Assembly (NCBI GenBank): GCA_013306675.1
Contig: JABLUY010000155.1
Span: 1-64,000, forward strand
From: Thraustochytrium sp. TN22
Lineage: Eukaryota > Sar > Bigyra > Thraustochytrida > Thraustochytriidae
DNA length: 64,000 nt
Direction: 5' to 3'
Shown here: positions 35,901 through 43,941 of the stretch, one piece after another
How positions within the stretch are numbered: position 1 is the first letter of the stretch
Layout: each line of letters begins with the position of its first letter
Program-made: the position numbers and the translations under genes
The notes under the pieces: model-generated
Databases searched by the model: none
What the model saw: the letters and a program-made list of their open reading frames with translations, nothing else
What the model was told of the DNA's origin: nothing

Positions 35901-38687
35901 GGCCGTGGCAGGCTTCTTCGTCGGGCCGCTACTGCTGCTCGAGCTGCTCGAGCTGCCGCTGCTCGATCCGGAGCTGCTGCTGCTGCTGCTGCTGCTCGAG
36001 CTACTGCCACTGCTGCTTGCACCAGCAGTTCCAGACTTGGTAGTCTTCCTCTTCTTCGCCACTTGCTTCTTCTTTTGCTGCTGGCCTGCTGTGCGTGTGG
36101 AAGTGGCTGCCGAAGCGACCCTCTTGCGTTTCAAGGGAGCCTGCTTGGCGCTCGACGTAGCTGTCACCTTGGCCCGCTTCGAACTTGCGTCTTTTACAGG
36201 AGGCATCTTGCGCTTTGCAGGAGCCGCCTTCTCATCGGACGAGCTCGACGAAGTCGAACTCAGCGAGCTGGATTCCAAATCACTGAGCCGCTCAGGCTGC
36301 ATCGCGAGGGTACTGTGAGGTAGCTGGACTGGTTGTGCTTCTGGCGGGGCCACAGCAGCTTGCTTTGCTCCCGCTTGCGACGCGGCCGTGGGCGCCGCGG
36401 CAGGCTTCAACGCGGAATTCGAAGCCTGCGATACCGCTGCAGGCTTGGACGTGGGTGCAGTAGCTGGATTTGGCGGCGCCCTGGGGGGCTGAGATGCTTT
36501 CGCCGTCTCCGTCTGCTTTTTTGGAACCTCCGTCGTCTCTGTTGGGGCTTGACTTTGCGCCGGCTCCGTCGGCGCTTGAGCCTGCGTCGTTTCCGTCGGC
36601 GCTTGAGCCTGCGTCGTCTCCGTTGGGGCTTGACTTTGCGTTGTCTCCGTTGCGGCTTGACTTTGCACTGTCTCCGTTGGCGCTTGACTTTGCGTCGTCT
36701 CCGTTGAGGCTTGACTTTTCGTCGTCTCCGTTGCGGCTTGACTTTGCGCCGGCTCCGTCGGCGCTTGAGCCTGCGTCGTTTCCGTCGGTGCTTGACTTTG
36801 CGCCGTCTCCGTCGGCGCTTGAGCCTGTGTCGTCTCCGGGGGCACTTGAGCCTGCACAGTCTCCGTGGGCACTTGAGCCTGCGCAGTCTCCGTGGGCGCT
36901 TGACTTTGCGCCGTCTCCGTGGGCGCTTGACTTTGCGCCGTCTCCGTCGGCGCTTGACTTTGCGCCGTCTTCGTCGGCGCCTCACTTTGCGCCGTCTCCG
37001 TGGGCGCTTGAGCTTGTGTCGGCACCTCAGCAGTTGAAGCCTGGGCGACTTCCTGGACAGTCTCGGACGAGCCTTGCGCTGTTGAGCGCGACTCCGCTGG
37101 TTCAAGCGCTTGAGCGATTCCTGGCGTTTCGCTCGGCAAAAGCGTCTCGCTTCGCTGAGGCGCTTCAGCTGGCTCTGAAGCTTGAAGGGACTCAGGCACG
37201 GATGCTTGAGTGAGTGCAGACGCTTCAACCCGCTCAGAGTCGGGGTCCGGGTGAGGTCCAGGCGATGCGTCTTGCGCAGCGGGCAAAGTGGGGCCTGTTG
37301 AAGACGGAGCAGCACGAGTTTTGCCTGAATTTGCCTTGGCCTCGCGATGCTTGCTGGAGCTTGGACTTGTTGCGACCGGCTCGTCTGAGCTTGCCTTGGC
37401 CGCGCGCTCCTTGTCCAGGGCCGGCTTGGGAGAGTTCTTTCCGGCGGGGGGAACTGCTTTGCTGTCCACTGTCGGGTCTGCCGCATCAGCTTCGTCTGAG
37501 TTTGCCTTGGCCTCGCGTTGCTTGCTGGAGATCGACCTTGCTGCAACCTGCTCGTCTGAGCTTGCCTTGGCCGCGCGCTTCTTGTCCGGGGCCGGCTTGG
37601 GGGAGTTCTTTCCAGCGGAGCGAACTGACTTGCTGTCCACTGTCGGGCCTGCCGCATCATGGCTCGAAGTTGGGCTTGGCTTGAGAGGCCCACTCACGAT
37701 GCTCTCGTGGTCCTCGTCAGAGCTGTCGACCGGACCAATCTGCTCCTTCGGCCTGTCGCCATTGTCGCGCTTGTCCTCCTCGGCAGAAAGGGTCGCCTTG
37801 GCAGGCTTGGCAGAGGACGTAGTTTCCTCGCGGGCAGCAGAAGGTTCGGAATTGGCAAGCTCCTGTTTGGCAGGCCCGGGCTCGTCCTTGAGGGCCTCGA
37901 GGATGTCCTCGGCGGGTACTGGCTCGCTCTTGGGTGGCTTGAGTCCGTGCTGGGAAGGCTTGGCCTTGCCTTTGGTAGGCTTGGACTTGCCCTTGGCAGG
38001 CTCCGCAGGTGCAGTGGCAAGCTCCTCGTCGCTGCTGTCAACAAAGGGCTCCTGGCCGAAAAGCTGCAAGTGCCCATGTGCCGCGTCTTCGTCGCTGCTG
38101 TCAACGCTCTCGTCCAGAAAGCTTGACGCAGCCTGCTTGGCACTTGGCTTGGCAGCACGCTTGGCAGGCATCTCCTTGGCCTTGGTTTTGGCCTTGGTCT
38201 TGGCCTTGGTTTTGGCCTTCGGCCCGCGCTCGGACACGCTCGTGACCGCGGGCTCGTCCGCGGTAGCCGACTTCTCCAGCTTGATTCTCCGCGGAAGGGC
38301 AGGTGGCGCAGCTGCTGGCAGGCGCATGGCCTTCTCCTCGTCGCTGCTGTCTACTGGCGACTCGGCGCTCGCGTCGCTGGCCAACCGTGCAGATCTCGTC
38401 CTCCTCGGTCGTTTGCCCGCAGCCCTCGCCAGCGCTGCAGTCTGGCCACCTCGCGCGGGCGAGCGCGGCGGCGCGGGCAGCTGTGTCGTCTGCGCGCCCG
38501 CGGAGGAGGCCGAAGCAGCAGCAGCAGCGTCGTCGGCGGAGTCGCGCTGCGCACGGGCAGCAGCCCGCGTCGCCGCCTCGCGCCGCTCCGGCTCATCCGC
38601 CTCGCCCCGCTCCGCGGCTGGCGCGCGTGCGGAGCGGCCGCGCCGCGGCCGCCGCGCCGCGCCGCCGCCCTCGCGCCGCGCGCTCAT
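32964..38687 (-). CDS. large repeat-rich nuclear protein with Tudor-like and HMG-box-like regions
   Basis: The protein has 1907 residues and a single frame. It is largely disordered and rich in Ser, Glu, Lys, Ala and Pro. Four VDSSDE(E/D) motifs in the first 330 residues look like CK2 sites. Residues about 560-720 are 18 nine-residue units close to QAPTETAQS. Basic KRKR/KKKR stretches near 850-900 look like nuclear localisation signals. A Tudor-like strand segment (VEQGVPCRVVGHHITKGFTVEYSDGEQETV) lies near 1150, and an HMG-box-like helix set (FFHEVSILSKG...AARKWAKLSSAEKLRYENLA) near 1350. The tail repeats SPGSPQ/SPGTPQ. I infer a chromatin-associated protein. The minisatellites should vary in length between strains. 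Confidence 0.75.
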   Translation of the reverse strand: MSARREGGGAARRPRRGRSARAPAAERGEADEPERREAATRAAARAQRDSADDAAAAASASSAGAQTTQLPAPPRSPARGGQTAALARAAGKRPRRTRSARLASDASAESPVDSSDEEKAMRLPAAAPPALPRRIKLEKSATADEPAVTSVSERGPKAKTKAKTKAKTKAKEMPAKRAAKPSAKQAASSFLDESVDSSDEDAAHGHLQLFGQEPFVDSSDEELATAPAEPAKGKSKPTKGKAKPSQHGLKPPKSEPVPAEDILEALKDEPGPAKQELANSEPSAAREETTSSAKPAKATLSAEEDKRDNGDRPKEQIGPVDSSDEDHESIVSGPLKPSPTSSHDAAGPTVDSKSVRSAGKNSPKPAPDKKRAAKASSDEQVAARSISSKQREAKANSDEADAADPTVDSKAVPPAGKNSPKPALDKERAAKASSDEPVATSPSSSKHREAKANSGKTRAAPSSTGPTLPAAQDASPGPHPDPDSERVEASALTQASVPESLQASEPAEAPQRSETLLPSETPGIAQALEPAESRSTAQGSSETVQEVAQASTAEVPTQAQAPTETAQSEAPTKTAQSQAPTETAQSQAPTETAQSQAPTETAQAQVPTETVQAQVPPETTQAQAPTETAQSQAPTETTQAQAPTEPAQSQAATETTKSQASTETTQSQAPTETVQSQAATETTQSQAPTETTQAQAPTETTQAQAPTEPAQSQAPTETTEVPKKQTETAKASQPPRAPPNPATAPTSKPAAVSQASNSALKPAAAPTAASQAGAKQAAVAPPEAQPVQLPHSTLAMQPERLSDLESSSLSSTSSSSSDEKAAPAKRKMPPVKDASSKRAKVTATSSAKQAPLKRKRVASAATSTRTAGQQQKKKQVAKKRKTTKSGTAGASSSGSSSSSSSSSSSSGSSSGSSSSSSSSSGPTKKPATAGGKVKGKGKKPSLATAEVALSPEESEDESVQDWLEPWADALMPRGDFNGSSSSSMSWSDPEEERVPMRKRVARFVSRQDIRRATEAPAWKRYFRMHTARKKAIRTMANKTYRRRAYLKHRKNAAKKNGPDSVEEKIAGDVGAAVDEQKTQGETAAAQKGAEEPGGTVPGANAAPRDGKSGKEAAVNGKTRATRQAMRRKTRNEPFVLAPRRRYRIDAPDVPPAELVGLPALRCYPGVEQGVPCRVVGHHITKGFTVEYSDGEQETVADLEELRVSRHKTDREKLWDISFSHFGKKRAEYLLAPFRGVTWRAETRDDIVVYQDALHILTDPNARHVTDRISFVAYFGRTEVPDALRRLTKRSPAELVGIAQEDASLREEYVHLMQSQRLPRAHQIAWDCIQRCLVQRRVDAEGSGVPVGGLQVPKENSGLHASDQGAAFAHFFHEVSILSKGTSKAPAGTLLLDAARKWAKLSSAEKLRYENLARVTRAQALSKAEVARVAQLRAAPVLQRLQESVDDSELPSSVQDLITRVRRLIRATERLAGLRRKSLFVDKSWYGRGRPAFRKRHKAARPSTDDSRTDLCRKIAYWKRQFLMLEVDFRARFDPDKPLDPGAMEALWAGLDHIDERGKLEPPTVPDASGPLVLLDEILSKRRKFPHGASALAMSRLKAKEADFLAEEVLSRLLAVEAKRLRHYIETVLDTRDARLAVERKRAELRAAELAHVAALENLEAEGRKFGMRPVFELHPDNPIDRLDAARRLCYDQCGATDWWDVARRLDGTGRPVPYRGEPAPQEVLDDPFFGLSDGDGNDDDDDDEDGHRRGHDDTTANNGNKDANGDLGVVAKQGIKANGPANSSAPKRTFLSDSSSSDDDLALELSRPAQKAAAVRGPASSQTPGVAQSPGSPQSPGSPQSPGSPQSPGSPQSPGTPPGFAQSPGTPQSPGTPQSPGTPQSPGTPQRPGDPSLAPFSQGFSSDSSAS
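33030..33216. repeat. 18-bp coding minisatellite (SPGSPQ/SPGTPQ)
   Basis: About nine hexapeptide units coded on the minus strand form the C-terminal tail of the large nuclear protein. They fall in two homogeneous blocks (SPGTPQ and SPGSPQ) split by a GFAQ-containing variant. Each unit gives an SP proline-directed phosphorylation site. Confidence 0.85.
36525..37010. repeat. 27-bp coding minisatellite, 18 units
   Basis: Eighteen contiguous 27-bp units on the minus strand encode nine-residue variants of QAPTETAQS. Variation is concentrated at a few positions (Ala/Val, Thr/Ala, Ser/Ala), and the array fills exactly 486 bp without disturbing the frame. Confidence 0.92.
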
Positions 38688-38834
38688 GCCGCCGCGCCCG
38701 CGCGCGGGCTCGAGTTCTGCGCATCGCCGTCGCCGCCACTGGCGGCGCCGCGCGTTTCGGACGCCGCGCCGCGTCCCGGACGCGCCCCGGACCGTCCGCG
38801 ACGCGCCGTCCGCGACCGTCCACGACCGTCCGCG

Positions 38835-38873
38835 GCGCGTCCGCGACGCGTCCGCGACGCGTCCGCGACGCGC
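38835..38873. promoter_or_regulatory. 11-bp repeat with MluI-box-like ACGCGT cores
   Basis: The unit ccgcgacgcgt is repeated about three times, giving ACGCGT at 38846 and 38857 and related GCGCGT/ACGCGC at the ends. ACGCGT is the MCB element of cell-cycle-controlled fungal promoters. It lies about 150 bp upstream of the minus-strand nuclear-protein start. A regulatory role is inference. Confidence 0.4.
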
Positions 38874-39285
38874 CCAGAGAAGTGGCCCAAAGCGCGGCCT
38901 AATCCACTTGCGAGCTCAGCTCAGCTCAGCTCAGAGTCAGGCACGGACCCGGCACGAGCCCACGGGGGCGCAGCCCGCGCCGCAGCGGTTGGCGCGTCCT
39001 TTCGAGTGGCGCGCCGGCGGGCGGGCGGCGCGGGGCGGCGGCCGGGGCGGCGCGACCCGGGAGGGCTCGGGCGAGGCGGGCCGAGGCGGAGCCTGGCTGG
39101 AGCGGCGGCCAGCCTGCCTGCTGCGGCCGCGGAAAGCGGTCGAAAGCGCAGGCAGAAAGCGGCCTAAGGGCGGCGGGGGTTAAGGCGGACGCGGCGCGAG
39201 GCGAGGCGCGCGGGAGCAGGCGCGCGGCGCGGCAGAGGCGCGCGGAGCAGGCGGCGCGTAAGGTGGGCCCGCGAGGCGGCCGCGG

Positions 39286-39352
39286 CACTTGCGGCGGCGG
39301 CGCGCAAGTGGCGCCCTGCGCGGCGCAAGTGAAGAAAGGCGGCGCGCAAGTG
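39286..39352. promoter_or_regulatory. cluster of SACTTGCGSG-type elements
   Basis: The string gcgcaagtg occurs at 39302, 39323 and 39344, evenly spaced at 21 bp, and the opposite orientation cacttgcgg occurs at 39286. The same element is clustered in other divergent promoter regions of this window. Confidence 0.55.
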
Positions 39353-40127
39353 CGGAATGCGCGCGCAACGGGAGACGAGCACTGGGGCTACAGACAGACC
39401 CCGATCGAGCGCCCGTCACGGTGGATCGATCGATCGATCGCGCCCGCGACAGCCCAGGCCCCCGGCGGGCGACGGGGTGGACGGCGCGGCGCGACGCGGC
39501 GCAAGCCCTCCCCCGCTCCCCCCGCCTGCCTGCGCGCCTGGCCGCCCGCCTGCCCCTCCGGGCGAGCGCGCGGCGCGTCCCGCGGCGCGGCCGGCGGCGT
39601 TCCATTTCGAAAATCGATCGCGCAGCGGGTGTTGGCGCAGAGAGAGAGAGAGGAGACCTAGCTAGCTAGGCTACCTGCCCGGCTGCACGGGCCCGCGCGC
39701 GCGAGTGCGCGGCGCGGCGAGCGGCGCGCGGCAGAACGCTAGCGCGGCGGCGGGCGGCGGCGGCGGCGGCGAGCGCTCGCGCGGACGAGACGAGCGCGCG
39801 GGCGGCGGGCGAGCGGGCGGCGGGCGGGCGGGCGAGCGGGCGAGCGAGCGGGGGCCGGCCGGCTGGCTAGCTGGCAAGGGCACGCACTCGCGCACGCACG
39901 CGCTGCCAGGGCCGGCAGACTCCAGCGAGCTAGCGCACGCGCGAAGAGGCGACGCGCACACGGACGGGCTGTGCCAGTTGTCCAGCCAGCCAGCCAGCCA
40001 GCCAGGCCGAGGCGGCGGCGCGGCAAGGCGCGGCGAGGCGCGGCAAGGAGCGCGAGGAGAAGGAGAGGTGTGGTGCAGGCTGCCCGGGCGAGAGCAGGAC
40101 ACGTAGACAGCCGGGCAAAAGGGCAAG

Positions 40128-41429
40128 ATGATGAAGCTGAGCGTGGCCGCGCTGGGCCCCAACGAGTCGTGGGTCCTGGTGACGGACAAGGGCGAGCCGC
40201 GGTTCTCGCAAAACGTGCCCAAGAACCTGCAAAAGCTGCTAAACAAGCACACGGCGTCCAAGTACCGGCGCAAGCACCGGCTTATCAACCTGGTGGCCTT
40301 CTCGGAGGACAGCTACGTGGTCGGCTACCAGGACGGCTACTGCGACGTTGACGGAGACTCGCAATTGAAGAAGTACATCAAGAAGTACTCGCCCATCGTC
40401 GACTTCGCCTTTGGTGGAGACGGCTCGTACGTCGGCTTCGGCAAGGGCGGCTCCTTCGGTTTGCGTGTGCCGCCTGATCTGAAGGCCGACCTGACCGCGG
40501 AGAGGCATCGGCACCCGAGCCGCGGCGCCGGCGTCACGTCCGTCGCGCTCGGCGCGGACGGCGCGTACTTTTTGCAGTTCGGCAACGCCAGGCAGGTCTA
40601 CGGCGGCCCCTTGAAGCGGTCGCTGAAGAAGCTGCTCAAGGACCGCCACATGGCCATCGACACACTGGCACTGGCGCCCGACAGCGACAGCTACCTGGCC
40701 ATCATGGAAGATAGGTCTTACTTTTGGGAGACCGGCCAGGCGCTGTCCAACATGCTGGACACCGCCGGCTACGAGGCGGACCCCAAGGCCATCTCCTACA
40801 CAGTGCCGACCATCTCGAGCGAGCTCGAGGACGGCCGCTCGCTCGACGCGCTCGCCGACGACCTGCACGACCGTCAGATCGACCCGTACGAGATCCCGGC
40901 GATCCGCTGCTTCGTGGAGAATAAAGCTCTCTACGCGCTCTCGCCTACCGACAACCAACTCCTTTGGGCCTTCAACGAGGGCCGCATCAGGAGCGTCCCG
41001 GTCATCATTGACAATTCACTCACGCGCTACGACATGCGCAAGATCGCGCGCACCGCCGCCTGGGAAATCGAGGTGGAGGAGCCCAAGCGCAAGCACCACC
41101 GCCGCCGCCACCGCAGCGCCTCCAGCTCGAGCCGCCACCGCCACCACGGCTCCAAGCACCGCTCCCACTCGCGCAGCCGCGATGGCCGCCACCACCGCCA
41201 CCGCCGTGGCAAGTACGACTCCTCGGACTCCTCGGACTCTTCGGACTCTTCGGACTCCTCCTCGCAGTCCTCATCCTCGGAGTCTGACTCGGACTCCTCG
41301 CTCTCGGACTCGTCCTCCTCGACGAGCTCTTCCGGCTCCTACACGTCCTCGGACTCCTCCGACTCCGACTCCGACTCGAGCTGGTCCTCGGACGGCTCCT
41401 TCCGCCGCCGTAGGCACCACCGCTACTAG
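40128..41429 (+). CDS. propeller-like repeat protein with basic and Ser/Asp-rich tail
   Basis: The protein has 433 residues. The first 200 contain at least five related blocks: ALGPNESWVLVTDKG, AFSEDSYVVGYQDG, AFGGDGSYVGFGKGG, ALGADGAYFLQFGN and ALAPDSDSYLAIMEDRSYFW. Each has the hydrophobic-strand, turn, strand pattern of a beta-propeller blade and is separated by a Lys-rich LKKLLK-like linker. A helical segment follows (residues about 225-310). The tail (310-433) is His/Arg/Ser-rich (RS and RH dipeptides), then a Ser/Asp run (SDSS repeated), and ends RRRRHHRY. No family is recognised. The tail resembles those of SR or phosphoprotein scaffolds. Confidence 0.75.
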   Translation: MMKLSVAALGPNESWVLVTDKGEPRFSQNVPKNLQKLLNKHTASKYRRKHRLINLVAFSEDSYVVGYQDGYCDVDGDSQLKKYIKKYSPIVDFAFGGDGSYVGFGKGGSFGLRVPPDLKADLTAERHRHPSRGAGVTSVALGADGAYFLQFGNARQVYGGPLKRSLKKLLKDRHMAIDTLALAPDSDSYLAIMEDRSYFWETGQALSNMLDTAGYEADPKAISYTVPTISSELEDGRSLDALADDLHDRQIDPYEIPAIRCFVENKALYALSPTDNQLLWAFNEGRIRSVPVIIDNSLTRYDMRKIARTAAWEIEVEEPKRKHHRRRHRSASSSSRHRHHGSKHRSHSRSRDGRHHRHRRGKYDSSDSSDSSDSSDSSSQSSSSESDSDSSLSDSSSSTSSSGSYTSSDSSDSDSDSSWSSDGSFRRRRHHRY

Positions 41430-42088
41430 GCCTGAGCCGCTGCAGACCCACGGGCAAATCGCCGCTCAGAGACATTCTGGTCCTGCGGCCTGACCTGCCC
41501 GGCGAGACAAGTGTCGTCGCTCGTCCCGTCTCCGCGTGCGACGCAAATTCGCTTGATCACTGTGAACAAGATTTCCTGTCGCGTCCAACCAAGACCGTGC
41601 GCTCGGAAGCTTACCCTCTTTCCCTCCAGAACTGCAGCTGCGCGCGCCCCGAGAGAGCATAGCTACGGTAGTACACATTCCATGCATCAAGGAGCCTTAC
41701 ATTCATCGTCTTGACTGTTTTGTTCGTGCCTTTGTTTGGCTGAAGAAGCAGCATTGGCTCTGCAGGCCAAAGAAAATATTTTAACCTGGAGCGCCTCTCG
41801 TGGGCCAGGGTGCAGGAAATAAGTCAATCCACTCCGCGTCGTTGCTCTGAAGCGATCATCCGGTGTTCTAGCCTAGGCTAGGCTAGAGCTCTAGAGCTAG
41901 TAGAGAGGTAGGCCTTTCTCGCCGGCGAGTCCGAGTCCGCGAGCTTGCAAGCCAGAGAGAGCCTAACGACCGCGCGCCCAAGCCAAGCAAGCACGCAAGG
42001 AAGCAAGCAAGCAAAACAGAACGCGAGCGCGGCGCGGGGCCGGAGCTGGAGAGCTAGCGCGCGCGGCGCGGCGCGCGGCACGCACACC
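41430..42088. other. intergenic region upstream of RFC2
   Basis: AT-richer sequence at 41700-41800 fits a 3' UTR of the upstream gene. A dense CTAG/TAGG cluster lies at 41868-41905 and an AAGC period-4 run at 41980-42014, both within 220 bp of the RFC2 start. No gene was seen. Confidence 0.55.
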
Positions 42089-43233
42089 ATGGCGAGCTCG
42101 TCGTCGTCCTCCTCCTCCTCCTCCTCGTCGTCGTCCGCCGCGGGCGGCAGCAGCTTCGCCGCCTTGGCCATGAAGCCGCCCGAAATGCCGTGGGTCGAAA
42201 AGTATCGGCCGCGCAAGGTACGTGGAGCCCTGGCTCGTGCGCGCGGCGAGCGTCGTCCGGAACTAACGTCCTCACCCCTCCACTTCTGTGCTTCTCCTCC
42301 CGGCCGCAGTTGGTCGACGTGGTTGGCAACCAAGAGACGGTGAAGCGGCTGGCGGTCATCGCCAAGCAGGGCAACTGCCCAAACATCATCATCGCGGGCC
42401 CGCCTGGCACGGGCAAGACGACGAGCATTTTGTGCTTGGCGCACGAGATGCTGGGCCCGGCGTACAAGGAGGCGGTGCTGGAACTGAACGCCTCGGACGA
42501 CCGCGGCATCGCCGTTGTGCGCAACAAGATCAAGGCATTTGCGCAAAAGAAGGTGACGCTGCCGCGTGGCGCACACAAGATTATCATCCTGGACGAGGCC
42601 GATAGCATGACGTCGGCGGCGCAGCAGGCGCTGCGCCGCACCATGGAGCTGTACGCATCGACGACGCGGTTCGCGCTGGCCTGCAACACGAGCTCCAAGA
42701 TCATCGAGCCCATCCAGAGCCGCTGCGCCATCTTGCGCTACTCCCGCCTCAGCGATGCGGACGTGCTGCAGCGCATCAACATCGTGTGCGAGAAGGAGAG
42801 CATCGCCACCACGGAGAAGGGCCTCGAGGCCATCATCTTCACAGCCGAGGGCGACATGCGCAACGCACTCAACAACCTGCAGTCCACGCACGCCGGCTTC
42901 GGCTCTGTCACGGACGCCAACGTCTTCAAGGTCTGCGACCAGCCGCACCCGGGCGTCGTCGCCGACATCGTGCGCGCCTGCATGAAGGGCGACATCGACA
43001 CGGCCACCGGCAAGCTCGACGAGCTTTACCGCCACGGCTACGCCGCCGCCGACCTCATCAACACCTTCTTCAAGGTTACCAAGGCGCAGCAGGGAGTGCC
43101 AGAGCCTCTCAAACTTAGCTACATTCGCGAGATCGGCGTTACACACATGCGCGTGCTCGAGGGCATGGAGTCCAACCTCCAGCTTGCCGGTCTCCTCGCG
43201 CGCCTCTGCGCCATCGTGCAGGCTGACGCCTGA
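42089..43233 (+). CDS. RFC2: replication factor C small subunit (RFC2/yeast Rfc4 type), one intron
   Basis: Exons 42089-42217 and 42310-43233 give a 350-residue AAA+ clamp-loader subunit that helps load PCNA at primer-template junctions. Exon 1 codes a poly-Ser head and [11 protein letters not shown], the RFC box. Exon 2 continues [14 protein letters not shown], Walker [19 protein letters not shown], Walker [11 protein letters not shown], the SRC motif [10 protein letters not shown], and FKVCDQPHP. The sequence is closest to human RFC2 among the small subunits as I recall them. The intron is phase 0, gt-ag, 92 bp. The frame of exon 2 extends upstream through the intron, which can mislead a start prediction. 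Confidence 0.97.
42218..42309 (+). other. intron of the RFC2 gene
   Basis: The donor is gtacgtgg, the acceptor is ccgcag, length 92 bp, phase 0. Removing it joins KYRPRK to LVDVVGN as in the family. The donor octamer is the same as in the APC11 intron. Confidence 0.95.
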
Positions 43234-43270
43234 TTGCTTCCATACTCAGGCTGGCTGGATGGTATGGTGA

Positions 43271-43284
43271 TTTACGTACGTAAA
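43271..43284. repeat. 14-bp perfect palindrome
   Basis: The sequence tttacgtacgtaaa is its own reverse complement. It lies 38 bp after the RFC2 stop, between the convergent RFC2 and APC11 genes. Confidence 0.85.
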
Positions 43285-43420
43285 GGAGAGAACAACATCT
43301 GCTGCCGACTCGCGTGTGACTCGGACTCGGACCGCGTTCATCTAATTCGTAGAACTCCCAGTTCGATTGAATCGAGATGCCCACCGTCCGTTCGTCCGTC
43401 CGTCGCCCCGCCGCATGCCA

Positions 43421-43810
43421 TCAGTTCCGGAACACCCAGTCGGCGCGGCACATCGGGCACTGCTGCCGCGCATTCTGCTGCGCCTCCACCCACTTGACGA
43501 TGCAGTGCATATGGAACGCGTGGTTGCACTCGCCCCACACGGGCGGGCACTCGTCGCCCGGCACGCTGCAGTCCGGGCAGCACGCATCAAATGGCATCCT
43601 GTCACTCGCCTCGCATCCGTCAGTTCCGCCGTCTCCCATCCGCAGCGCCCAGCACAACATCACCACGAGCGGCGCGGCCCTGTACGAGCGGCGCGGCCCT
43701 GTGCTCGCTTGCCCTTGCTGCCCCACGTACCGGCAGATGCCGCAGACGTCGTCGTCCACGTTCCACTTCCAGTTGGCCACGGCCTGCCACTTGACCACGC
43801 GCACCTTCAT
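43421..43810 (-). CDS. ANAPC11: anaphase-promoting complex RING-H2 subunit APC11, one intron
   Basis: Exons 43810-43731 and 43598-43421 (minus strand) encode 85 residues, against 84 in human. APC11 is the catalytic RING-H2 subunit that recruits E2 to the anaphase-promoting complex. Exon 1 gives MKVRVVKWQAVANWKW and CGIC; exon 2 continues with MPFDACCPDC, PGDECPPVWGECNHAFHMHC, and QQCPMCRADW. The Arg codon of CGICR is split by the phase-2 intron, and all zinc ligands are in place. The intron is open in frame and would add about 44 residues if retained. It is convergent with RFC2 and divergent from the KIFBP-like gene. Confidence 0.96.
   Translation of the reverse strand: MKVRVVKWQAVANWKWNVDDDVCGICRYVGQQGQASTGPRRSYRAAPLVVMLCWALRMGDGGTDGCEASDRMPFDACCPDCSVPGDECPPVWGECNHAFHMHCIVKWVEAQQNARQQCPMCRADWVFRN
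43599..43730 (-). other. intron of the APC11 gene
   Basis: On the minus strand the donor is gtacgtgg and the acceptor is gacag, length 132 bp, phase 2. It has no stop codon in frame. Splicing joins CGICR directly to MPFDACC, as in APC11 of other eukaryotes. Confidence 0.94.
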
Positions 43811-43941
43811 CCCGCCGCCGCGCGCCGCCACGCGCCGCCACGCGCCGCGCCGCGCCGCCTCCGCGCCCGCGCGCCGCGACCAAACGGGGTCTGCCTGGCT
43901 GCCTGGCTGCCTGGCTGCCCGCCTGCCCCAGGCGAAAGCCC

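Larger units (their letters stand above)
38688..40127. other. divergent intergenic region rich in short repeats and promoter-type motifs
   Basis: This 1.44-kb region separates the large nuclear protein gene and the propeller-like gene. It contains an 11-bp repeat with ACGCGT cores (38835-38873), a pentanucleotide AGCTC run (38911-38933), a cluster of GCGCAAGTG elements (39286-39352), GATC repeats (39425-39441), a CTAG cluster (39658-39670), a GC-rich gcgggcg/gagcggg tract (39740-39855) and CCAG repeats (39982-40006). Open frames are Arg/Ala-rich with no domain. Confidence 0.6.
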
